A DNA stretch of 64,000 nucleotides from assembly GCA_040507225.1 (NCBI GenBank), contig JBEVVG010000001.1:1984001-2048000 (forward strand), given 5' to 3'. The translations under genes were made by a program, and so were the position numbers. The notes below the pieces were generated by a model. The model saw only the letters and a program-made list of their open reading frames with translations, ran no database searches and had not been told where the DNA came from. The stretch's first letter is position 1, and each line of letters begins with the position of its first letter. This DNA comes from Thiodiazotropha sp040507225 (GTDB lineage Bacteria; Pseudomonadota; Gammaproteobacteria; Chromatiales; Chromatiaceae). This document shows positions 18,410-26,230 of the stretch, in pieces.

Positions 18410-19360
18410 TCAGGCCTGCACCAGTTCAAGTTCGACGGGTTTTGTCATATCCACCCCACGAACCGGGCTGGCATTGACGGAATCGGCAAACAGTTCCACA
18501 GCCTGTGGCCTGGGGAAGCTCTTGCGCCAGGCCAGGGCGATCCGGCGTTGCGGCGGTTTGCCCGCGATTGGACGGGTGGTGAGCAGGTCCCAACAGGAAT
18601 GCTGACCGCCCACCGCGGAATCGGGAATCACGGAGATGCCGATACCGCTGGCGACCATGTAGCAGATGGTTTCCAGGGACCCCCCTTCTAGACTCTTCTT
18701 GATCGTATCCCCGTTGGCCGTGTGCAGGCATCCCGGACAGATTTTCTTCACCTGTTCCCGGAAGCAGTGCCCATGTCCCAGCAGCAGCACCTCCTCGCGC
18801 TCCAATTGCGATACCTCAATCTGTTCATGGGCCGCCAGCGGGTGCTGATTCGGCAGCAAAACGGAAAAGGATTCATTGTACAGCGGGCGGGTCATGATGC
18901 CCGGCTCATCATAGGGCAGGGAGACTACGACCACGTCAAGTTCCCCCTGCTTGAGCTGTTCGGTCAGCACGCTGGTGACCTGTTCGCGAATGACCAGGCT
19001 CATCCCGGGCGCCCGATGATGCAGGATCGGAATCAGCGAGGGGAACAGGTAGGGCCCCACCGTGGGGATCGCACCCACCCGTAAAGGTCCTGCCAGCTGG
19101 TCCTCACTCTGGTTGGCCAGTTGGCGGATCATCCCCGCCTCTTCCAGCACCCGCTGCGCCTGGGCCACGATCCGCTCACCGGCGGCCGTGAGGCTCACCT
19201 CACCCTGACCACGCTCGAACAATCCCACACCCAGTTCCTCTTCGAGCTTCTTCACTGCCACGCTCAGGGTTGGCTGACTGACGAAACAGGCCTCGGCGGC
19301 ATGGCCGAAATGCCGTTTTTGAGCAACCGCGACGATGTATCGAAGTTCATTGAGGGTCAT
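18410..19360 (-). CDS. oxyR: Hydrogen-peroxide-sensing LysR-family regulator OxyR
   Basis: Transcription factor that is oxidised by peroxide and induces antioxidant genes. The 316-residue protein has the N-terminal winged helix (MTLNELRYIVAVAQKRHFGHAAE) and an effector domain carrying GHGHCFREQVKKIC, placing the redox cysteines at 199 and 208 exactly as in E. coli OxyR. That spacing separates it from other LysR regulators. The gene is divergent from cpdA; no catalase or ahp gene is adjacent. Confidence 0.94.
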   Translation of the reverse strand: MTLNELRYIVAVAQKRHFGHAAEACFVSQPTLSVAVKKLEEELGVGLFERGQGEVSLTAAGERIVAQAQRVLEEAGMIRQLANQSEDQLAGPLRVGAIPTVGPYLFPSLIPILHHRAPGMSLVIREQVTSVLTEQLKQGELDVVVVSLPYDEPGIMTRPLYNESFSVLLPNQHPLAAHEQIEVSQLEREEVLLLGHGHCFREQVKKICPGCLHTANGDTIKKSLEGGSLETICYMVASGIGISVIPDSAVGGQHSCWDLLTTRPIAGKPPQRRIALAWRKSFPRPQAVELFADSVNASPVRGVDMTKPVELELVQA

Positions 19361-19517
19361 GATTCATATTTTAGACTAAGGGGATAGAAAATTTTAATAG
19401 AGACAAAAAATGTTAACACTTCAACAGAAAATGGGGGCGGATATGGAATAAATTCTAAGTTTAGGCCAGAGAAGCAAAATATCCGTTTTTGCTTTGGCGG
19501 ATCCTGAACTAAGATAA

Positions 19518-19537
19518 TGCAGGATGATGATCCTGCA
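19518..19537 (+). promoter_or_regulatory. Hairpin just upstream of the cpdA ribosome site
   Basis: TGCAGGAT, loop GATG, ATCCTGCA forms a perfect 8-bp stem. It ends about six bases before the GGAG ribosome site at 19544 and could affect translation of cpdA. It could also be only a stray palindrome in the oxyR-cpdA spacer. Confidence 0.4.
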
Positions 19538-19554
19538 GGGCCTGGAGAATCACG

Positions 19555-20433
19555 TTGCTCGTCAGTTTGAAAAACCGAAAGATGAACCGCTCTATGAGTA
19601 GCCGTCCCGATGACAATGCAAACGACGCTCAGCAGTTTCCTGCTGACGGCTTGAAGGTCCTGCAGATTACGGACAGTCATCTCTACGCCGATCCATCCCG
19701 TTGTCTGCTGGGGATCAACACCCTGGAAACCTTCGATCAGATCCTCGCTCAGTCTCTTCAGGAAACCGGAACCCCGGACCTTCTGGTGGCCACCGGGGAT
19801 CTGGTCCACGACGCCTCGGAGACCGGGTACAAGCGCCTGCTCGGGCGTTTCAAGCTGACCGAGATACCCACTTACTGCCTGCCCGGCAACCATGATCTTC
19901 CGTCCCGCATGAAGCAGTTGCTGAACCAGGACAATGTTCACTACATCCCCAGCGTGCAGGCCAAGGGCTGGTCACTGATCTTTCTCGATTCCACCATCGC
20001 CGACGAGGATGGCGGGCGCATCGACCCGGAGCAGCTGAACCTGCTCTCGCTGCTGCTCGAATCCCATCCCGACCAGCACACTCTGGTGTGCATGCATCAC
20101 CACCCGCTCCCGGTGGGCAGCCAATGGATGGATACCATGGTGCTGGAGAATCCCGACCCATTTTTCGAGCTGATCAAGCGCCATACCCAGGTTCGGGGCA
20201 TCCTTTGCGGGCATATTCACCAAAGCTTCGAAACCACCTATCAGGGCGTGAAGATCCTCGGTTCGCCGTCCACCTGCGTGCAGTTCACCGCGGGTGAGGA
20301 CAACTTCTCGATCGATCCCACGCCTCCGGGTTATCGCTGGCTGAGCCTGCAGCCCGATGGGGAGATACTCAGTGGCGTGCGCTCGATGCCGGAGATTCCC
20401 TCCGGGCTCGACCTGGCCTCGATGGGTTACTGA
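19555..20433 (+). CDS. cpdA: 3',5'-cyclic-AMP phosphodiesterase, calcineurin-like
   Basis: Hydrolyses cAMP to AMP in the cytoplasm. The 292-residue protein carries the dimetal metallophosphoesterase signatures in order: QITDSHLY, ATGDLVHD, PGNHDLPSR, CMHHHPLP and CGHIHQS, followed by the CpdA-like PSTCVQF. The start is uncertain: TTG 19555 has a good GGAG site 7 bases upstream, while the ATGs at 19582 and 19594 lack one; the conserved domain begins about residue 34 in any case. A hairpin precedes the ribosome site. Confidence 0.88.
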   Translation: MLVSLKNRKMNRSMSSRPDDNANDAQQFPADGLKVLQITDSHLYADPSRCLLGINTLETFDQILAQSLQETGTPDLLVATGDLVHDASETGYKRLLGRFKLTEIPTYCLPGNHDLPSRMKQLLNQDNVHYIPSVQAKGWSLIFLDSTIADEDGGRIDPEQLNLLSLLLESHPDQHTLVCMHHHPLPVGSQWMDTMVLENPDPFFELIKRHTQVRGILCGHIHQSFETTYQGVKILGSPSTCVQFTAGEDNFSIDPTPPGYRWLSLQPDGEILSGVRSMPEIPSGLDLASMGY

Positions 20434-20462
20434 TACACCGAACTCTTCTCCCGAGTGGTTTC

Positions 20463-21173
20463 TCAGGCCAGCTCCAATGGCACCTCGCCCGCCACGCTCA
20501 TCGAGGTCTCGTCGTGCACGATACGCACAGCGATCACTTCAACACCGTATTCCCGGATCACCCGCCTGAGGGTTTCGCCATACCCGGGATCGATCGCATC
20601 CGCCGGCGCGAAGACCCGTCCCTCGGGCCGGTTCAGGGCAAAGATCATCACACCCCGGTAACCCTGATCGCAGGCTTCCGCCAGGGTCTCCAGATGCTTT
20701 CGCCCGCGTTGGGTCACCGCATCCGGAAAACACAGCCGATCCTGCTGCCACAGGGTGACGTTCTTGACCTCCACCCAGGCATCCGCCGCATCGCCCCCGC
20801 TGAGGAAAAAATCGAACCGGGATCTTTCCCGGCGTGCATTGAAGGTCACTTCCCGCCGTACCTGTGTATAACCCTGAAGCTGTTCGATGCGATCACGCTT
20901 CAGCGCCTCCTCGACCACCGGATTGGTTCGTCCCGTGTGCACCCCGACCCAACCCTGCCCCATATCCACCCGCTCCAGGGTCCAGGCGAGTTTACGCCGC
21001 GGGTTGTCGCTGTGGCTCAGTTGAACCGGCGCACCCTCGGCCCAGCAACCGGCCATCGAGCCGGTATTCGGACAATGAGCGGTGACCGATGCACCGTTTT
21101 CCAGCACCACGTCAGCAAGGAATCGTTTGTAGCGTTTGAGAATCGTGGCTCGGGTCAGCGGCGGTAGTTGCAT
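20463..21173 (-). CDS. sfsA: DNA/RNA nuclease-fold protein SfsA
   Basis: SfsA was named for stimulating maltose fermentation in E. coli; it combines an OB-like N-terminal domain with a nuclease-like fold, and its role is not settled. The 236-residue protein has the family motifs RYKRFLADV near residue 14, CPNTGSM, GVHTGRTN, SRFDFFLSG and WVEVKNVTLW (Asp and Glu-x-Lys of the nuclease-like core), then FPDAVTQRGRKHL. It is convergent with cpdA, with 29 bases between the stops. Confidence 0.95.
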   Translation of the reverse strand: MQLPPLTRATILKRYKRFLADVVLENGASVTAHCPNTGSMAGCWAEGAPVQLSHSDNPRRKLAWTLERVDMGQGWVGVHTGRTNPVVEEALKRDRIEQLQGYTQVRREVTFNARRERSRFDFFLSGGDAADAWVEVKNVTLWQQDRLCFPDAVTQRGRKHLETLAEACDQGYRGVMIFALNRPEGRVFAPADAIDPGYGETLRRVIREYGVEVIAVRIVHDETSMSVAGEVPLELA

Positions 21174-21326
21174 GGCAGGGGATCGAGGTCACTGTGGTTT
21201 ATCTGCGATTCCGATGTATTATCTAAGGTCTGGCAGGCGTTTGAAACCGCGATCCAACGACACCGGGCCACGACACATCGAATAAAGCAGCATGATAATA
21301 ACGACCACGCAAAAGAGGAATCCAGC

Positions 21327-22148
21327 ATGACACGATGGGCATGGCTGGCGCTGAGCATTCTGTCAGCGCTGAACTTACCAGCCGCTCTGGCAGACGAGAA
21401 TCAGGACAGCCGGCAATTCAACTTCAATCCGGGCAACATGGCTGACGGGATAATGAATCCCATGCGCAGTATGTTCGGCGGTTCAGGTCATGATCGTGGC
21501 TACTATGACGACTATTACGGCGCTCCCCCCTACTACGGACCGCCCGGTTACCCGGGTGACTATGGCTACCCAGGGAACAGTTATGCCCAACCCTATCCCG
21601 GTTACTCTGCCGGTTATCCCGGTTACTACGCCCAACCCGCCGCGCCGCAATCGCAACCCGTGCCACAACAACAGCCGGCAGTCCGTCAGGCGCCTGTTCG
21701 GGAAACGTCGCCCGGTTATTACGATCCCCAGGTGACGACCCCGCCCGCCTACTGGCAACAGCCATCCCAGGACGCTTACAGTTTTCGCCCTATGGAAAAC
21801 CAACCCGAGAATAGCGGTGGTTACCCGGAAGCCGCGCCCGTTTACCAACAGCCGGGGACCTACCCGGCGGCACCGGACAGCTATGCCTCGCCTCAGCCCG
21901 GATACGGGTATGGATACGAGTCGCCTCCGCAGGGCGGCTATGGGAGTGGCTACGAAACGCCCCCTCAAGGCGGCTACGAGTCAGCGCCCGGATACCCTCA
22001 GCCATCGGCGCCAGGGGGGGTATACGCAGAGCCCTACACCAGCGCACCCGCCAGCGCCTATCCGGAACAGAGCTACAGTGGCTACAACGGAACCCAGGAG
22101 CCCGGGCTGAAATTCCGCCCCCTCGACCAGCCCGGTTACTCCCAGTAA
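21327..22148 (+). CDS. Secreted Tyr/Gly/Pro/Gln-rich low-complexity protein
   Basis: Unknown function. The 273-residue product has a signal peptide (MTRWAWLALSILSALNLPAALA) and a short segment with NPMRSMFGG. From about residue 55 on it is almost wholly Tyr, Gly, Pro, Gln and Ser, with repeats such as YGPPGYPG, PGYSAGYPGYY and two near-identical copies of GYESPPQGGYGSGY. It ends GLKFRPLDQPGYSQ. The composition suggests an unstructured, possibly phase-separating or surface-binding periplasmic protein. The ATG has an AGAGGAA site. Similar families have tandem repeats prone to length change. Confidence 0.75.
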   Translation: MTRWAWLALSILSALNLPAALADENQDSRQFNFNPGNMADGIMNPMRSMFGGSGHDRGYYDDYYGAPPYYGPPGYPGDYGYPGNSYAQPYPGYSAGYPGYYAQPAAPQSQPVPQQQPAVRQAPVRETSPGYYDPQVTTPPAYWQQPSQDAYSFRPMENQPENSGGYPEAAPVYQQPGTYPAAPDSYASPQPGYGYGYESPPQGGYGSGYETPPQGGYESAPGYPQPSAPGGVYAEPYTSAPASAYPEQSYSGYNGTQEPGLKFRPLDQPGYSQ

Positions 22149-22182
22149 CCCAACCGGTTTGTGCTGAGCGGAAGCCCAGGCT

Positions 22183-22473
22183 TCAACTCACTGCAAACTG
22201 GGAAAATCCCTGGTAGTCCATGACCTCGCAGGATATCCCGCTGACCCGTGCGTTGGCGGGACCCTTGCGCAGCCATTCCCGCAATTCATCCACTGCGCCG
22301 ACCGGCCCACAGGCCACGACTTCCACACGTCCGTCGTGCAGGTTTTTGGCGTATCCCCTGATTCCAAGCCTCTGCGCTTCGTGTTTTGCGGAAGCACGAA
22401 AGAACACACCCTGTACCCGGCCTGCGACGTAGCAACGGATACACACCTGATTCTGGCTCGATCCATCACTCAT
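22183..22473 (-). CDS. acyP: Acylphosphatase
   Basis: Small enzyme hydrolysing acyl phosphates. The 96-residue protein has the active-site loop GRVQGVFFRAS (phosphate-binding loop and catalytic Arg) and the catalytic Asn in GYAKNLHDGRVEVVACG. It overlaps the end of the adaptor gene by 8 bases, so it is the last gene of the minus-strand operon beginning at 25594. Acylphosphatases often end unrelated operons, so its link to efflux is uncertain. Confidence 0.95.
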   Translation of the reverse strand: MSDGSSQNQVCIRCYVAGRVQGVFFRASAKHEAQRLGIRGYAKNLHDGRVEVVACGPVGAVDELREWLRKGPANARVSGISCEVMDYQGFSQFAVS

Positions 22474-23245
22474 CCTGCAACCTCAGCACCGCCTGTTCCC
22501 CCGCTCGCAACAGCAGGTTTTCCGGTATCTCGAACTGCGCCTCAACGGCATAACTCGCCCCGTTGATGTCATGCTCGACTGGCTGAAAACCAATCCGGGT
22601 CAGTTTCCCCTCGAACCACTGTCCGCGCACACCGACCTGCACCGGGGTTCCCGTTTGCAGCCCTGCGACCGCCTTTTCGTCAATCCGGCCCACCGCCTTC
22701 ATGTGCCCGGTCTCACACAGACTGAGCAATGGCATCGCCTGGGTGCGGTTGATGACGGCCTGGCCGGGCTGGACGAAGATTTGCTCGACGATACCGTCGA
22801 ACGGCGCTGCGATGCGGCTGTATTCCCGATTCAAACGGACCCTGGCCAGTTTTGCATCGGCTTTTCGATAGGCGGCGTCTGTCCGAGCAGCCTCGATCTC
22901 CGCCAGCTTGCGTTCGTGATCGGACAGTAGGGTCCGGTCGTAAAGTTCGAGGGACCGGTCCAGTTCGCGGCGGGCCTCGTCCCGCTCCTGGGAGGTCGCC
23001 TCCACACGGGACTCCGCCGCCGCCAACTGTGTCTGGAACAAGCGTTGATCGAGTTCAATCAACACTGTTCCCCGGGGCACCTTGTCACCCACGTCGACAT
23101 TGACATGACCGATCATACCGCTGACCGATGTGCTCAATTCCACCCTCTGCACCCAATCGGTCAGCGCCTCGAGATCCCGGGCCATCAAAGATCCGCTGAA
23201 CAGCAGACAGAAGATCAACAAGCCTTTCATGATTCCCCCTATCAT
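22466..23245 (-). CDS. Periplasmic efflux adaptor (HlyD/RND membrane-fusion type)
   Basis: A 259-residue adaptor with an N-terminal signal or anchor (MKGLLIFCLLFSGSLMA), a biotinyl-lipoyl half (VSGMIGHVNVDVGDKVPRGTVLIELD), an alpha-helical hairpin (about 75-135), the second lipoyl half (IAAPFDGIVEQIFVQPGQAV) and a beta domain. It would bridge an inner-membrane pump to the TolC-like protein encoded upstream. No pump gene is present in this operon. The ATG overlaps the TolC-like stop (ATGA) and has AGGA 6 bases upstream; an alternative ATG at 23230 has GGGGG. Confidence 0.88.
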   Translation of the reverse strand: MIGGIMKGLLIFCLLFSGSLMARDLEALTDWVQRVELSTSVSGMIGHVNVDVGDKVPRGTVLIELDQRLFQTQLAAAESRVEATSQERDEARRELDRSLELYDRTLLSDHERKLAEIEAARTDAAYRKADAKLARVRLNREYSRIAAPFDGIVEQIFVQPGQAVINRTQAMPLLSLCETGHMKAVGRIDEKAVAGLQTGTPVQVGVRGQWFEGKLTRIGFQPVEHDINGASYAVEAQFEIPENLLLRAGEQAVLRLQDE

Positions 23246-24570
23246 TGCGTTTCCTGAGCCGCTTCAGCCGGTTCCAGCAATCCACCGGTCAAGGCGTCCA
23301 GTCGCGCTTGTGTTAATTGTATTTGGTACAGGTTACGCGCCCGCTCGTACTGAATCGCGGCAATCTGGGTCATCGAATCACCCAGATCCGAGGCCACGTC
23401 CAGATCGTAGAGGGTACGGCTGCGGTCCAGGAAAAGATCCCGGTAATCCCCCTGCACCTGTAATCCCTCCTGTTCCACCCGCAGTTCCTGCAATGCCATC
23501 CAGTCGTCCAGCATTTGCTGTCGCAGGGCCATTTCGTAAGCGGACAGGTCTGCCTGCTTCTGCATCACCAGGGCCCGTTGCTCCGCGACCCTGGCGTCGA
23601 CCCGGCTGCCCTGATAGAGCGGCCATTCGAACACCAGAGCCGCGGTCAGCGGATCACGCCCACCCAGTTCCCGTTTGTAGGCCGCGGCTTCAAGTTCCGC
23701 ACGGATCACCGGATTGCCCTCGGCCTCATTCGCCCTGAGCTGCTTTTCCGCCGCCTGCAGTTCCGCGCGCAGCGCCTTGATTCGGGGATTCTCCTGCAAG
23801 GCTCGCTTGATCAGGGGATCCACATCGGGAGCAACCTCGCGGGGTTCGAAGGCGGGAGCCACCAGATTGGCGGGCAGATCACTGGGGCGGTTCAGGGCGA
23901 TGGCCAGCTGTGAACGGGTAATCCGCTGGCGGTTGCGACTCAAACTGAGGGTGCGTCGCGATTGCTGGTAGACGGATTCGAGCTCCAGCAGATCGATATC
24001 GGATACCTTGCCCAGCTCCTGCCGGGCACGCGCCCGATCGTAGCGAATATAGTCGATGGAGAGCGCCTCGTTGTCCCGGGCGAACTCCAGATCCGCGAGC
24101 AACACGGCGAAGAACCGCTCCATGATCTGCAGACGCCGTTGCTGCCGCACATCCACCAGCTGCCAGCGCTGCGAATCGAGCCCCGCCTCTGCCGCTTCCC
24201 GGGCATGCGCCGTACGACCAAAATCATACAGCTGTTTGCTCAGATTGATGCGTGCAAGGCTGTCGTTGCGAGTCTGGTAATAGGCGATGTCCGAGGGCTC
24301 GATGGCTCGCAATTCGGCTGAGAGGGAGAGAGTGAAGTCATTCACCGAATCCGTCTGCTGCCTGCGAGCCTGCGCCTGAGCCAGCGCGGCATCTGCGGTC
24401 AGGCGTTCCGGGTGCTCCCCGTCAGCCAGGGACAGCGCGAACTCCAGGGTCAGGGGTGAGGGAAGCGGATCGCTGGAGACGCCCGGGGCATATAGCGCCA
24501 TCAACAGGATCGTCAGCCCGGGCAACCTCACCATGCGCATGTCCAGGAGTGCCTTCAACGGTGCATTCAT
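23242..24570 (-). CDS. TolC-family outer-membrane channel protein
   Basis: A 442-residue outer-membrane efflux protein. A signal peptide (to about residue 33) is followed by two repeats of the long helical/beta-strand pattern of the OEP family, with NLSKQLYDFGRTAHAREAAEAGLDSQR and FEWPLYQGSRVDARVAEQRA in equivalent places. It forms the periplasm-spanning channel for the adaptor encoded next. It overlaps both neighbours by ATGA, showing tight coupling with the thioredoxin-like gene before it and the adaptor after it. Confidence 0.9.
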   Translation of the reverse strand: MNAPLKALLDMRMVRLPGLTILLMALYAPGVSSDPLPSPLTLEFALSLADGEHPERLTADAALAQAQARRQQTDSVNDFTLSLSAELRAIEPSDIAYYQTRNDSLARINLSKQLYDFGRTAHAREAAEAGLDSQRWQLVDVRQQRRLQIMERFFAVLLADLEFARDNEALSIDYIRYDRARARQELGKVSDIDLLELESVYQQSRRTLSLSRNRQRITRSQLAIALNRPSDLPANLVAPAFEPREVAPDVDPLIKRALQENPRIKALRAELQAAEKQLRANEAEGNPVIRAELEAAAYKRELGGRDPLTAALVFEWPLYQGSRVDARVAEQRALVMQKQADLSAYEMALRQQMLDDWMALQELRVEQEGLQVQGDYRDLFLDRSRTLYDLDVASDLGDSMTQIAAIQYERARNLYQIQLTQARLDALTGGLLEPAEAAQETQ

Positions 24571-25103
24571 GGATTTGCGGCCGCACTCTTCCTGGATCGT
24601 CGATACTTGGAGAAATTGGTCGATTTGTAATGTTCGTCAACCACGAATTCGCCCAGCCAGAGGAATTCGCTGGCATCGTTGGTGGCCCCGGTGAACTTGG
24701 TGATGAGGTTGCCGTCCAGATCGAAGAAGCCGAACACCGGGGTGGCCCTGACGCGGAACTGCTTGAACGCGAAATCCTTCTCCTTCACGGTATTACCCTG
24801 AAAATCCGTAATCTCCACATCACCTTCCACATCCACGGCGTAGATCAGGAAATGCTCCTTGAAGTAGTCCTGCACCTCAGCCTGGTTGAGCACCCGGGTC
24901 TTCATGCGGTGACAGAAGGGGCACTCATCCATTTCGAACATGATCAGCACCCCTTGCTTGCCCTCATCCCGGGCCATTTGCAACTCATCCTGGAAGTTAC
25001 CCAGAAACTGATCGAAGAAGTAGGTTCCGGGATCCCGGGTCGCCGCATGCGCGTTACCCAGGGCAAAACACAACAGGATCAAGAGCAGGTTGAATCGGGA
25101 CAT
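24567..25103 (-). CDS. Periplasmic thioredoxin-fold protein (SoxW-like)
   Basis: A 178-residue exported protein with a signal peptide (MSRFNLLLILLCFALGNAHA) and a thioredoxin domain whose active site is CPFC (EMDECPFCHRMKTRV), followed by the cis-Pro segment VRATPVFGFFDLDG. Proteins of this kind, including SoxW of sulfur oxidisers, keep periplasmic cysteines reduced. ATG 25103 was chosen; the preceding GTG codon is in frame but fits the AGGA site less well. It begins 11 bases after the TlpA-like gene. Confidence 0.88.
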   Translation of the reverse strand: MSRFNLLLILLCFALGNAHAATRDPGTYFFDQFLGNFQDELQMARDEGKQGVLIMFEMDECPFCHRMKTRVLNQAEVQDYFKEHFLIYAVDVEGDVEITDFQGNTVKEKDFAFKQFRVRATPVFGFFDLDGNLITKFTGATNDASEFLWLGEFVVDEHYKSTNFSKYRRSRKSAAANP

Positions 25104-25114
25104 CACTTTCCTCG

Positions 25115-25594
25115 TTACTCGCTGGCGTTGTTGATGAATGCCTCGAGGTCATCCACAGTCACAGGGCCAACCTGGCGGGCCACCGGCTCACCTTCGGGGT
25201 TGACCAGAAACGAGGTGGGCAAACCCGGGATACGACCCAGCTCCGTACGCGCCGCCGGTTCCGTCATGAGAATCGGGTAGCTGAGAAACTGCTCGTCGAC
25301 AAAGGCCTTGAGGCGTGGTGGATCGATGCGTTCCATCGCCACGCCCAGCACCACCGCATCCTTATCTTTGTGATTGTTGTGAAAAACCTCCAGCTCAGGC
25401 AGTTCTTCCCGGCACGGGGGACACCAGGTGGCCCAGTAGTTCACCAGCACCCACTTGCCCCGGTAATCCGACAACCGGTAAGTCTTGCCATCCAATCCCT
25501 TGAGCTCGAAATCAACCGATTCTGCCGATGCGGATTGCGCTAACAGCAGCGAGCCGAACATCAGAACATATCCAAGGGACTTTAAACGGGGCAT
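25115..25594 (-). CDS. TlpA-family periplasmic disulfide reductase
   Basis: A 159-residue thioredoxin-like protein: signal peptide (MPRLKSLGYVLMFGSLLLAQSASA), then an AhpC/TlpA-type domain with LSDYRGKWVLVNYWATWCPPCREELP (active site CPPC) and the cis-Pro segment GLPTSFLVNPEG. It is expected to reduce disulfides or supply electrons to periplasmic partners. The start at 25594 has GGAGAG; a longer frame to 25648 has no support. First gene of the five-gene operon ending in acyP. Confidence 0.9.
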   Translation of the reverse strand: MPRLKSLGYVLMFGSLLLAQSASAESVDFELKGLDGKTYRLSDYRGKWVLVNYWATWCPPCREELPELEVFHNNHKDKDAVVLGVAMERIDPPRLKAFVDEQFLSYPILMTEPAARTELGRIPGLPTSFLVNPEGEPVARQVGPVTVDDLEAFINNASE

Positions 25595-26056
25595 ATTTCT
25601 CTCCGAAAAAAACTGACAGTGGAACCGAGAAGTAGCCGCATCAGACAACCATTCTCAGTCGAAATTCCAATCCGCGCAATTGAGGTAAACCTTAATCCGT
25701 CCAGCCGGGCTGAATCAGGAACCCTTCTCCCAAAAACCCGACGGATGGCCTGCAGCCGACTGCGCAGACCTGCGTCGAAAGCTCCCACAGACGCCGCACC
25801 AAGGCACCTAACCTGATGATTTGACTTCGTTAATCAGACCAGGACCAATCCCAGGCTGAACATGATATTTTCTGCTCGGGAAGGGGGCAAGTTTCACGGC
25901 CTGTTTTACGCCCTGCCGAAAGGGAACTTTGGTGATATAGTTTCACTGCGATGACCGGTGCCCGGAGAGTCTGTCAACCCGGCGCAACCTGCCTGTCACA
26001 GCCAGGCATCAGCGCGCGCGCTCAGGATAAGCGCCAACAGATCCATGGAGGCAGTT
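25595..26056. other. Divergent intergenic region
   Basis: 462 bases between the TlpA-like operon and the small gene at 26057. I see no credible gene. A weak -10 (TATAGT, about 25937) could serve the rightward genes. Nothing else stands out. Confidence 0.4.
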
Positions 26057-26230
26057 GTGATCCGAACCGAAAAACAATACGCGACACTGAGCGACATTCC
26101 GTACCCTGGAATACCGCCCTGGCAGACACTGCGCCGGGCGTGGGATCAGGTCTCCCCTACGATTGGGGACCATCAGGTGGCAACCGCTCTCAAGCGCATC
26201 ATGGGTGCAGACAATCCCGAGTATGTTTGA
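26057..26230 (+). CDS. Small conserved-looking protein upstream of the PilZ-like gene
   Basis: Unknown function, 57 residues starting at GTG (VIRTEKQYATLSDIPYPGIP) with a GGAGG ribosome site 5 bases upstream, the best in the area. The sequence continues with PWQTLRRAWDQVSPTIGDH and ends IMGADNPEYV. It overlaps the start of the next gene by 8 bases, which indicates coupling and supports it as real. No signal peptide or membrane segment. Confidence 0.55.
   Translation: MIRTEKQYATLSDIPYPGIPPWQTLRRAWDQVSPTIGDHQVATALKRIMGADNPEYV

Noticed and set aside
19405..19425. TGTTAACACT in the oxyR-cpdA spacer, like the repeat-end core
   Set aside because: Lacks the GGGCC part and a second end; AT-rich context makes a chance match likely.
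25619..25816. 65-codon frame in the spacer upstream of the TlpA-like gene
   Set aside because: No ribosome site and a Ser/Arg/Pro-rich shadow composition.
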